A DNA stretch of 6,500 bases from Treponema sp. (GTDB lineage: Bacteria > Spirochaetota > Spirochaetia > Treponematales > Breznakiellaceae), in NCBI GenBank assembly GCA_031258505.1, contig JAIRMT010000093.1:1-6500 (forward strand), written 5' to 3'. A program made the translations under genes and the position numbers. The notes below the pieces were generated by a model. That model worked only from the letters and a program-made list of their open reading frames with translations, did no database searches and had not been told where the DNA came from. This document shows positions 1 through 6,377 of the stretch, piece after piece. How positions within the stretch are numbered: the stretch's first letter is position 1; every line of letters starts with the position of its first letter.

Positions 1-418
1 CGTATAACAATCGCGGCAATGCGTATTACGCCAAAGGGGACAACGACCGCGCGATAGCGGACTACACCGAGGCGTTGCGCCTTGACCCCAATCTTGCGGT
101 GGCGTATCACAATCGCGGCCTTGCGTATTACAACAAAAAGGACTACGACCGCGCGATAGCGGACTACACCCAGGCGCTGCGGCTTGACCCCAATGCGGTA
201 AGGTATACCAATCGCGGCGATGCGTATCGTAACAAAGGGGACTACGACCGCGCGATAGCGGACTACACCCAGGCGCTGCGGCTTGAACCCAATGCGGTGG
301 CGTATAACAATCGCGGCAATGCGTATTACGCCAAAGGGGACAACGACCGCGCGATAGCGGACTACACCGAGGCGTTGCGCCTTGACCCCAATCTTGCGGT
401 GGCGTATCACAATCGCGG
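1..418 (+). repeat. 118-bp exact direct repeat, 300 bp apart, in TPR gene
   Basis: Bases 1-118 are identical to bases 301-418. The first difference is at 119 versus 419; the left limit of the match is cut off by the window edge. The 300-bp spacing equals three TPR units of 34, 33 and 33 codons, so the pattern fits duplication of a three-unit block or gene conversion between units. The match includes third codon positions. Confidence 0.9.
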
Positions 419-656
419 TTATGCGTATCACTACGGGAAAAAGGACTACGACTGGGCGATAGCGGACTACAACGATGCGCTGCGGCTTGACCCCAATTTT
501 GCGGTGGCGTATCACAATCGCGGTTATGCGTATCACTACGGGAAAAAGGACTACGACTGGGCGATAGCGGACTACAACGATGCGCTGCGGCTTGACCCCA
601 ATTTTGCGGCGGCTAAAAGCAATCTTGAAGCTGCTCGTAAGGCGCGGGGATGGTAG
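1..656 (+). CDS. TPR-repeat protein, 3' part (start outside window)
   Basis: The frame is open from base 3, with no stop before it, so the gene begins upstream; the first ATG at 75 lies inside a repeat and is not a credible start. The visible 217 residues are six back-to-back tetratricopeptide units of 33-35 residues, each of the form Y-x-NRG-xAY-x-K-x-DYD-x-AIADY-x-xALRLDPN, followed by a short basic tail ending KARGW. TPRs fold into helical hairpins that bind other proteins, so the role is probably a scaffold or adaptor; the partner is unknown. Whether the protein is exported cannot be told, because the N-terminus is missing. The last two units carry an inserted Gly in the GKKDYDWAIADY segment, giving 35 residues. 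Codon use is virtually the same in every unit, showing recent duplication at DNA level. No other domain is visible. Confidence 0.9.
   Translation, partial: YNNRGNAYYAKGDNDRAIADYTEALRLDPNLAVAYHNRGLAYYNKKDYDRAIADYTQALRLDPNAVRYTNRGDAYRNKGDYDRAIADYTQALRLEPNAVAYNNRGNAYYAKGDNDRAIADYTEALRLDPNLAVAYHNRGYAYHYGKKDYDWAIADYNDALRLDPNFAVAYHNRGYAYHYGKKDYDWAIADYNDALRLDPNFAAAKSNLEAARKARGW
394..609 (+). repeat. Tandem duplication of a 105-bp TPR unit
   Basis: Bases 394-504 are identical to 499-609 (111 bp matched at a period of 105 bp). The match is bounded by c393/t498 on the left and t505/c610 on the right. The period is one 35-residue TPR with the extra Gly. Perfect identity at silent sites indicates a very recent tandem duplication that kept the frame. 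Confidence 0.92.
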
Positions 657-729
657 AGGGACAGACAAACCGCCCCAAATTCAAGCTGACCGCTCAGGCG
701 GGATAAGCGGCGCGTTCTCGCTTGAATTG

Positions 730-816
730 GTCATCGAATGGACGCGGATATACGCGATTCGCGTTCATTCGCGTAATTCGATGACTTTTTCTTTCCAGCG
801 CGTAAGGCGAGTTACT
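730..816 (+). repeat. Dispersed hairpin repeat, copy 1
   Basis: This stretch has perfect 10-bp inverted arms, GTCATCGAAT at 730-739 and its complement at 776-785. Inner ACGCG (742-746) and CGCGT (770-774) can extend the stem, and a nested ACGCG-ATT-CGCGT hairpin lies at 752-764. Bases 757-816 match the reverse complement of 5260-5320 with three mismatches and one single-base indel, and GATATACGCGA at 747-757 also recurs there. The arms are followed by TTTTTCTTT at 786-794, so in this orientation the element could end transcription of the TPR gene. No coding frame is shared by the two copies. Confidence 0.8.
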
Positions 817-844
817 CAGGCTTGGTAAGGAGAGGGTTTTCTCC

Positions 845-873
845 TTGTCAAGAACCGGGCAATGGTCTATACT
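845..873 (+). promoter_or_regulatory. Sigma70-type promoter for the TIKI-like gene
   Basis: A -35 box TTGTCA (845-850) and a -10 box TATACT (868-873) are separated by exactly 17 bases; each differs from consensus at one position. Transcription would start near 880, giving a leader of about 20 nt with AAGGAG at 886-891, eight bases before the ATG at 900. Confidence 0.7.
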
Positions 874-899
874 GTTTTGACTTATAAGGAGAAACTAAG

Positions 900-2468
900 A
901 TGAAAAGATTGATTTCTAGCGTCTTCACGCGCGCGATACTATTCTGCTGGATAAGCTCTGTGTCCGCTGTGCCTATGTACCACAAAGCGCCGGAGCTTCC
1001 AGACGCGAAGCAGTATATCCTTGACGCGCTTGCTCAGAACAAGCTGGTGTTCATCGGCGAAGGTCATGTTGAAGTAAATGAAGAGTTGTTTTTAGCTGAG
1101 AACCTGCAGGCGTTTTATGACGCTGGACTTCGGTATATTTTTGTAGAGAGTAGTAACTATGTTACTGCGCGTCCGTCGTCTATAATGCTCTTTCCTCCCT
1201 GGCGAGAGGATGTTGGTGGAAAATATGAGGCGGGAGCTGTCAATCAGGCAATACGAAAAATAAATGACGCTGTTCCTGAAGCGGAACAAATAAGGAAGAT
1301 TCCCGCTGAAGCGGGCTATAATCCAACGCCAGAGGAAGGGATTGATTTCAATAAACGCGATCAGCAGGCGTTTAAGAATATTTCCGAGTTTATGGAAAAA
1401 CTGCCGCCCCATAAGAAAGCGATGATTTTCTATGGGGGCGCGCATGGACGGACAAAACCGACTGTTTGGCAAATTGATGGTGGGGAGTCTTTTTTGTGGA
1501 CGCCCATGGGCGCGTATCTGAAAGAACAATATGGCGATGATTTTATCAGTATAATTCCCCTAAGCGCTCAGGATGAGCGGCGCTCTCTTTCTTTGGACAT
1601 ACCTGAGTTAAGAGATATTGGAAGCAAACCAAGAATTGCGCTTTCAAATAGTATAAATGATGTTGTAAATAATGATCAGATATATGAACTTTTATCTCTA
1701 TGCGATGCTGTTCTAGTGGATCGGGAAGCTGTGTATGGCACTGGCAGTAATTATCATCCAAGCTCTGAGACTCTTTTTGCCATGTATACCAGTTTGCGCG
1801 ATCTTGAAAACAGTATTGATCAGTGGAAGGATGATGCGGCCACATTCCGCTTCCAAGAGCAAGGGCAATATTTACAGCTTATCTATTATCTGAAATTGTG
1901 GCTTGGCGATAGTTTTGACTACCGTCTATGGGATACGGTGAAGCCATTGCCTGTGGTGATTCGCCTGCAGGATACTAAGAACTCACTGCGCGATGCGCTT
2001 GCCGCATTGAATAAGAGCGCTATAAATGAAATCGCGCTTACGTTAAACGCGCAAGACGCGCAGAATACGCAAAAAATGCGTGACTATAGTAAAACGATGT
2101 TAATGTCGGGCATAGGGCCTCTTGTTTTTGCCCCCAGTGAAGAGATGCTTCAAGCGATGTTTCCCTGGATAGCGGATCGTATGAAAGAGGCTATAGCAAT
2201 TTTTCCCCAAGACTTATGGTCTTACTATTGGCTTGCTTATGCGCAAACCGAAATGGAAGACTATGACGCGGCTATAGAGCATTGGGAATATATTATCGCC
2301 CAGCCCTTATCGTCTTGCTTGGAAACATTACCCAGGGTGTACCAGAAACTGAGCGTATGTTATGCCGCGAAGGGCGACCTGGCTAAAAGCGATGAATATA
2401 AAAGGACCGGCGAGAGTCTGCTTAATGAGCATGATTTGATAGTAACAAACCTTAATGACGTGAGGTAA
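900..2468 (+). CDS. Secreted TIKI/TraB/EreA/ChaN-like superfamily protein
   Basis: The ATG at 900 has AAGGAG eight bases upstream and a strong promoter. Residues 1-23 look like a Sec signal peptide (basic MKR, hydrophobic core, likely cleavage after VSA), so the 522-aa protein should be exported; no lipobox is seen. The mature N-terminal half has the superfamily signature: a first GX2H motif, FIGEGH (51-56), an FVES strand with Glu83, and a second GX2H motif, FYGGAH (177-182). In relatives (TIKI, TraB/PrgY, erythromycin esterase, ChaN) these residues form a putative metal or catalytic site for hydrolysis. Residues about 430-510 look like two TPR-type helical hairpins (PQDLWSYYWLAYAQTEMEDY, then a YAAKGDLAKSDEY segment). 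The substrate is unknown. The gene is convergent with argA. The superfamily call is from motifs only; the exact subfamily is unsure. Confidence 0.7.
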   Translation: MKRLISSVFTRAILFCWISSVSAVPMYHKAPELPDAKQYILDALAQNKLVFIGEGHVEVNEELFLAENLQAFYDAGLRYIFVESSNYVTARPSSIMLFPPWREDVGGKYEAGAVNQAIRKINDAVPEAEQIRKIPAEAGYNPTPEEGIDFNKRDQQAFKNISEFMEKLPPHKKAMIFYGGAHGRTKPTVWQIDGGESFLWTPMGAYLKEQYGDDFISIIPLSAQDERRSLSLDIPELRDIGSKPRIALSNSINDVVNNDQIYELLSLCDAVLVDREAVYGTGSNYHPSSETLFAMYTSLRDLENSIDQWKDDAATFRFQEQGQYLQLIYYLKLWLGDSFDYRLWDTVKPLPVVIRLQDTKNSLRDALAALNKSAINEIALTLNAQDAQNTQKMRDYSKTMLMSGIGPLVFAPSEEMLQAMFPWIADRMKEAIAIFPQDLWSYYWLAYAQTEMEDYDAAIEHWEYIIAQPLSSCLETLPRVYQKLSVCYAAKGDLAKSDEYKRTGESLLNEHDLIVTNLNDVR

Positions 2469-2477
2469 TCAAGGTCT

Positions 2478-2537
2478 GCGTGTTGGCGTCAGACAACGCT
2501 GCACCTATGGTGTCAGACACGGTGTTGGCGCCGACAC
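2478..2537. repeat. Cluster of three GTGT..ACAC palindromes; possible two-way terminator
   Basis: The 69-bp gap between two convergent genes is filled by three related elements: GTGTTGGCGTCAGACAAC (2480-2497), the near-perfect palindrome GTGTCAGACAC (2510-2520), and GTGTTGGCGCCGACAC (2522-2537), which is self-complementary apart from a single U-G-type pair. The third abuts the argA stop codon. Stable hairpins could form in transcripts from either side. There is no T-run, so a classical intrinsic terminator is not demonstrated. Confidence 0.55.
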
Positions 2538-3881
2538 TCAAATTACATCACCACTTCCATACTGACTCAGGGTTAGCGCAAAGACTTTGCTGTTTCGACT
2601 GCGGTCGTAGTTCTTGCGTTCAGGCAGGCTTTCCGCAGGCGCTTCCTTAAACCCCAGAAACTCAAACCAGTCGTGGGTACGGGTAGTTAGCACAAAGACT
2701 CGGCGGAACTCTTCCTTGCGCGCGCGGTCGATGAGGAACTTGACTATACGCCGTCCCAGACCCATATCCGCATAAGCGGGGTCAGTGGCGAGCGCGGCAA
2801 TTTCAGCCTGACCATCTCCCCAATCATGAAGCGCGCCGCAGGCGTGAATTGAGCCGTCAACCTCAAACACCACATAATCAGCCTTTTTTTCCTGAATCTG
2901 ATCAGCGCTCCGGCGGATCAGATTCCCCTTTTGCACCAGCGGTTCCATGAGCCGCAAGACCACTGGTATCTCAGAATGGCGGAGTACCCGAATCGCCTCG
3001 TGTTCATCAGCGTAGATCATGGTACCCGCGCCCAGGTTAGAAAAGAGTTCCCGGAGAATCGCGCCTTCTTCTCTGCCGTCTATGATATGGGCGCGGTCAA
3101 CACCAGCCTTCACTGTCTGAAACGCAAGCTGCAATTCGCGTAACGCTGGATCGTCATCCCTGTTGTTTGGCGCATTAAGCTCAATGATACGCTCCGCTTC
3201 CTGAGGTGTGAGACGCACAATACGACCATTTTCCCCCAGTGTGATATGAGGAGGGAGCTGATAAGCGCCGGGACGCACACCCGCGTTGGCTGAGACGATG
3301 AAGAGCTTTATGGCGCTCAGAGCCGTGGACACGGCGAGGGCAATCTCATCACTCGGTACATTGTAGGGCTTACCCACTGGACTCCAACCAATGCAAGGGA
3401 GTATGGGGATAATACTCTGGTTCAAGACCCGTTCAAGCGAGTTGACGTAGATTTTATCCACCATGCCTGTATTTTCCATATCAACGCCCTGAAGAACCCC
3501 AAGGCCGCGCGCCCGGACAAAGTTCCCGATCACAGCATCCACACGGTCGGCTGAAAGACCAGTCATAAAACGCGTAGCCGCGTCAAAGGCGGCCATCTCC
3601 ACAAACGGGATTGCAGACATGGTTGTAATCCGTATGTTTCCCGCATAACGGGAAACAATGTCGTACTTATGCAGGACTGCATCAATGCGTTCCTTTGCGC
3701 CTGGAACAATGACCACACGAAAACCAGTTTTGGCAAGCAGTGCGAGGTCTTTCATAAGGTAGGGAAAGCTCGACAACTCAGTAACAGGGAAATCAATTTT
3801 GAACACCATAGTTGAACCTTCAAAACGGCTCTGGTAGTGGAACGCCTCACGGATAAGGTCAACAGCTGATTCATGTAACAT
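2538..3881 (-). CDS. argA: N-acetylglutamate synthase (amino-acid N-acetyltransferase)
   Basis: ArgA makes N-acetylglutamate from glutamate and acetyl-CoA, the first committed step of arginine synthesis, in the cytoplasm. The protein has the classic two-domain plan. An amino-acid-kinase-like domain spans residues about 20-260 (FRVVIVPGA at 54-62; NVPSDEIALAVSTAL at 174-188), where arginine feedback usually acts. A linker with HIIDGREEGAILRELF and GAGTMIY (265-290) leads to a C-terminal GNAT domain with the acetyl-CoA loop DMGLGRR (372-378) and RTHDWFEFLGF (401-411). The open frame extends to a TTG at 3935, with another ATG at 3911. I chose the ATG at 3881 because it gives 447 aa, close to the 443 aa of E. 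coli ArgA, and family similarity starts just after it. None of the starts has a good ribosome site. The gene is divergent from the 4044 gene. Confidence 0.92.
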   Translation of the reverse strand: MLHESAVDLIREAFHYQSRFEGSTMVFKIDFPVTELSSFPYLMKDLALLAKTGFRVVIVPGAKERIDAVLHKYDIVSRYAGNIRITTMSAIPFVEMAAFDAATRFMTGLSADRVDAVIGNFVRARGLGVLQGVDMENTGMVDKIYVNSLERVLNQSIIPILPCIGWSPVGKPYNVPSDEIALAVSTALSAIKLFIVSANAGVRPGAYQLPPHITLGENGRIVRLTPQEAERIIELNAPNNRDDDPALRELQLAFQTVKAGVDRAHIIDGREEGAILRELFSNLGAGTMIYADEHEAIRVLRHSEIPVVLRLMEPLVQKGNLIRRSADQIQEKKADYVVFEVDGSIHACGALHDWGDGQAEIAALATDPAYADMGLGRRIVKFLIDRARKEEFRRVFVLTTRTHDWFEFLGFKEAPAESLPERKNYDRSRNSKVFALTLSQYGSGDVI

Positions 3882-3963
3882 AGCTGTATTATCCCGAAGC
3901 GCGGCGCCCATGAAAAGGCTGTCGCGCCCTTGCAATATCCGTATGTATGTAGGTAAATAAAGT

Positions 3964-3992
3964 TTGCTACGGTGCTACTATTCTGATATACT
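3964..3992 (+). promoter_or_regulatory. Sigma70-type promoter for the DUF6941/DUF2284 pair
   Basis: TTGCTA (3964-3969; four of six consensus bases) and TATACT (3987-3992; five of six) are separated by exactly 17 bases. Transcription would start near 4000. A G-rich ribosome site (AGGGGGG, 4031-4037) lies six bases before the ATG at 4044. Confidence 0.6.
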
Positions 3993-4043
3993 ATCAACTC
4001 TTGTAGACAAGTGGCGCGGAGAACGGCATAAGGGGGGCCGACC

Positions 4044-4430
4044 ATGAAGATAGAACTTTTTACTTTTTGCGATTTTGCTCAGGAAAATAGCGGTAAGCTC
4101 ACCATAGTGGGAACTTTTGACACAATCATCTCTCGAAATTTCCCCTGTGTACATCCCCTGCTTTCCGTGGTTATCAGGATTCGCTTTGATATTTGGGAAT
4201 TTGCCCGGCACAGCTTCAGAATCGAAACGCGGGACCTTGATGGGGAGATGACTCTCGAGCCAATCAGCGGCAATGTGGATGTACAAGGCACGGGTAACGC
4301 CTCAGCAGCGTCTCATCTAGTGTTTGCTATATCAAACCTCAAATTTCAGCGAGGCGGCGTTGTGAACTTTGTCCTCTATATTGATAATAAGGAACTCGGT
4401 TCGATTCCACTCTATATACGAAAGGCTTGA
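4044..4430 (+). CDS. DUF6941-like protein of unknown function
   Basis: The 128-residue product begins MKIELFTFCDFAQENSGKLT and continues with IVGTFDTI, the opening I associate with the DUF6941 family of small uncharacterised bacterial proteins. It ends with a strand-rich segment (VVNFVLYIDNKELGSIPLYI) also typical of that family. It has no signal peptide and no membrane segment, and reads as a compact beta-sandwich-like cytoplasmic protein; the fold is my inference from the alternating hydrophobic strands. The start is supported by a strong G-rich ribosome site and a promoter. The next gene starts 30 bp downstream on the same strand, with no terminator between, so the two are probably co-transcribed. 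No biochemical role is known to me, and the family name is recalled rather than searched. Confidence 0.75.
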   Translation: MKIELFTFCDFAQENSGKLTIVGTFDTIISRNFPCVHPLLSVVIRIRFDIWEFARHSFRIETRDLDGEMTLEPISGNVDVQGTGNASAASHLVFAISNLKFQRGGVVNFVLYIDNKELGSIPLYIRKA

Positions 4431-4460
4431 GTCCGCGCCCAAGTCGTGATATCATAAGTC

Positions 4461-5021
4461 ATGCAAGCAATGTTTAATCAGCAGGGCGCTGAAGAGCCGC
4501 TGTCTGCAATTCAAGCTCTTAGCAAGGCTATTGAGGGGCGGGTATATGAATGTGCCGTCATATCCACAGCGGACATTGTCTTTTTACCGGAGCTACGTAA
4601 AGCCTGCGAAGCCAATATATGCGGGAACTATGGCCGTAACTGGGCCTGCCCGCCGGCTATCGGTACTCTGGAAGAACTTATGGCAAAGATACTGGCGTAT
4701 AAGAATGCCCTTGTCTTTACTACCAAGCACGATCTGGAAGATTCCTTTGATTTTGAGGGTATGCAGAGAGGCAGGGAAATCCATAACGAGTTAAGCATGT
4801 ACCTGCACGAACGTTTTGGGAAAATAAACCCCATCTACGGTGCGGGCGGCTGTTCAAACTGCGAGAAATGCGCCTACCCCGACCCGTGCAGAGCGCCGGA
4901 AAAACTGTTTTCCTCAATAGAGGCTTCCGGTATCAATGTAACCGAACTGAGCCGCATCGCCAGAATCAGGTATAACAATGGACCCAACACGGTAACATAC
5001 TTCTCAATGGCGCTTTTCTAG
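4461..5021 (+). CDS. DUF2284-like Cys-rich predicted metal-binding protein
   Basis: The 186-residue cytoplasmic protein has eight cysteines in two clusters. The first is Cys49-x4-Cys54-x8-Cys63 within CGNYGRNWACPP; the second is a ferredoxin-like Cys131-x2-Cys134-x2-Cys137-x5-Cys143 (CSNCEKCAYPDPCR). This pairing, with CR after a DP, is the hallmark of the DUF2284 family, annotated as predicted metal-binding proteins; the spacing suggests an iron-sulfur cluster or zinc. The C-terminus (NNGPNTVTYFSMALF) is also typical of the family. The ATG at 4461 is the first possible start, since a TAA in frame sits at 4455-4457; ATG at 4470 is an alternative. No Shine-Dalgarno is evident for either, so translation may depend on coupling to the upstream gene. 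The reaction or substrate is unknown. Confidence 0.85.
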   Translation: MQAMFNQQGAEEPLSAIQALSKAIEGRVYECAVISTADIVFLPELRKACEANICGNYGRNWACPPAIGTLEELMAKILAYKNALVFTTKHDLEDSFDFEGMQRGREIHNELSMYLHERFGKINPIYGAGGCSNCEKCAYPDPCRAPEKLFSSIEASGINVTELSRIARIRYNNGPNTVTYFSMALF

Positions 5022-5115
5022 CAGCGCGCGCTTCACGATCTCGCAGCGGGATTATTTTTCGCCTTCGTCAACTATGCTGACGCTTGCCATTGCGGTTCGT
5101 TATTGTAAGAGCGCG

Positions 5116-5631
5116 TCAATCCGGGCCGGCGCGCCGCAAGAAATTCCGCTGCATGCACAGCATCAGCGCGCCAATCCAGAGATACTGGCCCGCAAAAAGC
5201 CAAAGCTGAGGGCTGCCAGCCATATAAAGCGAAGCAGGGCGCGTTCCGACTCGCGTGTCAGTAACTCACCTTACGCGCCGGAAAGAAAAAGATCATCGAA
5301 TGACGCGAATGAACGCGAATCTTCTTTAGAGAAATAACCTATTCGCGTATATCAGCCTCCCTTCGATGCCAAATTCTTACCGTTTTTTCTTCCTGCGTAA
5401 CATGAGTCAGTAAAGAACAGAATAATCATAATGACGATAAGGGCGAAAAAGGGCAGATTGCAGTAGATCGACCAGGAAAGCGGCTGCTCAGAAACAGCCA
5501 CTGGTTCTGGGGAAACAGACACAAGGCTATCCCCGCCGCTGCCAGCGCGTAAACCGTAATCAAGAGCAGGCGCGAATTTTTCGCGCCTTGCTGCCAAACA
5601 TGGTAGAAAAGATGGTTTCACTAATTACCAT
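5116..5631 (-). pseudogene. Decayed gene for a small multi-pass membrane protein
   Basis: On the minus strand an ATG at 5631, with GGGAGA just upstream, starts MVISETIFSTMFGSKARKIRA and hits a stop. Adding one base at each of three places keeps the frame hydrophobic: near 5568-5571 (then LLLITVYALAAAGIALCLF), near 5475-5479 (then NLPFFALIVIMIILFF and a basic, Lys-rich loop), and in the A-run 5194-5198 (joining ALLRFIWLAALSFGF to GQYLWIGALMLCM and ending NFLRRAGPD). The reading also meets in-frame stops at 5352-5354 and 5271-5273, which flank or lie within a copy of the dispersed repeat. About four membrane helices are predicted by eye. I do not recognise the family. The gene sits 49 bp downstream of apt on the same strand. 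The neighbours have no frameshifts, so real decay is likelier than sequencing error, though all three lesions are single-base losses in or next to short runs. Confidence 0.65.
5260..5368 (-). repeat. Dispersed hairpin repeat, copy 2 (inverted)
   Basis: Read on the minus strand, 5320-5260 matches 757-816 with three mismatches and one single-base indel. The GATATACGCGA block recurs at 5353-5343, and a diverged left arm (CATCGAAG) at 5368-5361. Relative to copy 1 it has about 23 extra bases (5321-5343 region) between the GATATACGCG block and the ATTCGCGTTCATTCGCGT block. It lies between the two membrane-encoding halves of the decayed gene and supplies in-frame stops. Confidence 0.75.
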
Positions 5632-5680
5632 AGCGTCTCCCTGAGTGCTTGAGAAACAGCGTTTGTTTTGTTTCAGCAGG

Positions 5681-6208
5681 CTATTCAGAGTCATATTTAA
5701 TCAAGGTCCGAACCGGAATGTCATGGAGGATTTTATCGTAGTGGAGGAACGGCAAGCCGATAATGCCGAAGATTTCAGGAACCACGGCTCCGGCTGCGAT
5801 GATAAGCTCACACGCCGCGCCCAGGGTTCCGCCTGTGGCAATGAGGTCATCCATGAGCAGGACGCGCTTGCCTTTAGGCACGTCAGCCTCATGCACCTCA
5901 ATCGCCGCCTCAGCGTACTCAAGCTGGTACTTTCTGCTTATAGTCTTACCTGGCAGCTTACCCTTCTTGCGGATCAGAATGAGGGGAATGCCCATACGAA
6001 CCGCGAATGGCGCGGCAAACACAAAGCCTCGCGCCTCAATAGCGGCAACCGCATCAATCCGCTGCTCCCGGTACAGCTCCTCCATCGTGTCGATACACCA
6101 CGCAAACGCCTTTGGCGTAGCCAGAATGCTGGTTATATCATAGAACAATATTCCCTTTTTGGGAAAATCCGGTATCTTCCTGATGTACTCATCGAGCTTG
6201 AGTTCCAT
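5681..6208 (-). CDS. apt: Adenine phosphoribosyltransferase
   Basis: Apt salvages adenine by joining it to PRPP to form AMP and pyrophosphate in the cytoplasm. The 175-residue length is normal for the family. Hallmarks are visible in order: FPKKGILFYDITSIL (15-29), the EARGF segment (58-62), the flexible-loop region LIRKKGKLPGKT (78-89), and the PRPP-binding motif VLLMDDLIATGGTL (116-129) with both acidic residues and the TGGT loop. The ATG at 6208 has GGGAG five bases upstream and a promoter 47-75 bp upstream. The gene downstream on the same strand is a decayed membrane-protein gene, so any former co-transcribed partner is no longer functional. No frameshift or missing key residue is seen. 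Confidence 0.97.
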   Translation of the reverse strand: MELKLDEYIRKIPDFPKKGILFYDITSILATPKAFAWCIDTMEELYREQRIDAVAAIEARGFVFAAPFAVRMGIPLILIRKKGKLPGKTISRKYQLEYAEAAIEVHEADVPKGKRVLLMDDLIATGGTLGAACELIIAAGAVVPEIFGIIGLPFLHYDKILHDIPVRTLIKYDSE

Positions 6209-6254
6209 AAGCGCTCCCTATGCCAAGTTCACTGGCGATCTTTCTAACAGGACA

Positions 6255-6283
6255 AGTGTAGTCAGACCGCTTTCCCTCGTCAA
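6255..6283 (-). promoter_or_regulatory. Sigma70-type promoter for apt
   Basis: On the minus strand TTGACG (6283-6278; five of six consensus bases) and TACACT (6260-6255; four of six) are separated by exactly 17 bases. Transcription would begin near 6249, giving a leader of about 40 nt before the apt ATG at 6208. Confidence 0.6.
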
Positions 6284-6362
6284 CTAGGGTCGTCGGCACA
6301 GGAATTCAAAGTATCACCTATCGGGTACATCTTCCCAGACGTAATGGGCAATGGGCGTCTTA

Positions 6363-6375
6363 CGTGTCTGACACC
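6363..6375 (-). repeat. Second site of the GTGTCAGACAC palindrome
   Basis: Read on the minus strand this is GGTGTCAGACACG, identical over 13 bp to 2509-2521. It lies two bases past the stop codon of the partial gene at the right edge, like the cluster beside the argA stop. A placement just after genes suggests a transcript-end hairpin or a REP-like element. Confidence 0.5.
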
Positions 6376-6377
6376 CT

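Noticed and set aside
580..828. 82-codon plus-strand frame overlapping the TPR gene end
   Set aside because: It starts inside the TPR gene in another frame, has no ribosome site, and its second half is just the dispersed hairpin repeat read through; the product has no protein-like pattern.
1092..1845. Minus-strand frames of 145 and 99 codons
   Set aside because: They are antisense to the TIKI-like gene, with no ribosome sites and no recognisable domain.
5066..5082. CGTCA..TGACG hairpin and shared TCGTCAACTA with 6277-6286
   Set aside because: The stem is only five pairs with no T-run; the 10-bp match includes the apt -35 box, but no -10 box is spaced correctly here, so I treat it as chance.
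5074..5337. 87-codon plus-strand frame
   Set aside because: It lies antisense to the decayed membrane gene and crosses the repeat; its composition is Arg/Ser/Ala-rich without structure and there is no Shine-Dalgarno.
5352..5621. 89-codon minus-strand frame with one membrane segment as a stand-alone gene
   Set aside because: Its first 40 codons are out of frame with the hydrophobic LLLITVYALAAAG stretch; only the second part is in the likely original frame, so it is a piece of the broken gene rather than an intact small protein.
5632..5680. GAAAC..GTTTC stem as an apt terminator
   Set aside because: Only five weak base pairs with no following T-run on the minus strand.
5645..6247. Long plus-strand frames across apt (200 and 126 codons)
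   Set aside because: They are shadows of the apt gene on the opposite strand; apt has all its family motifs and these have none.
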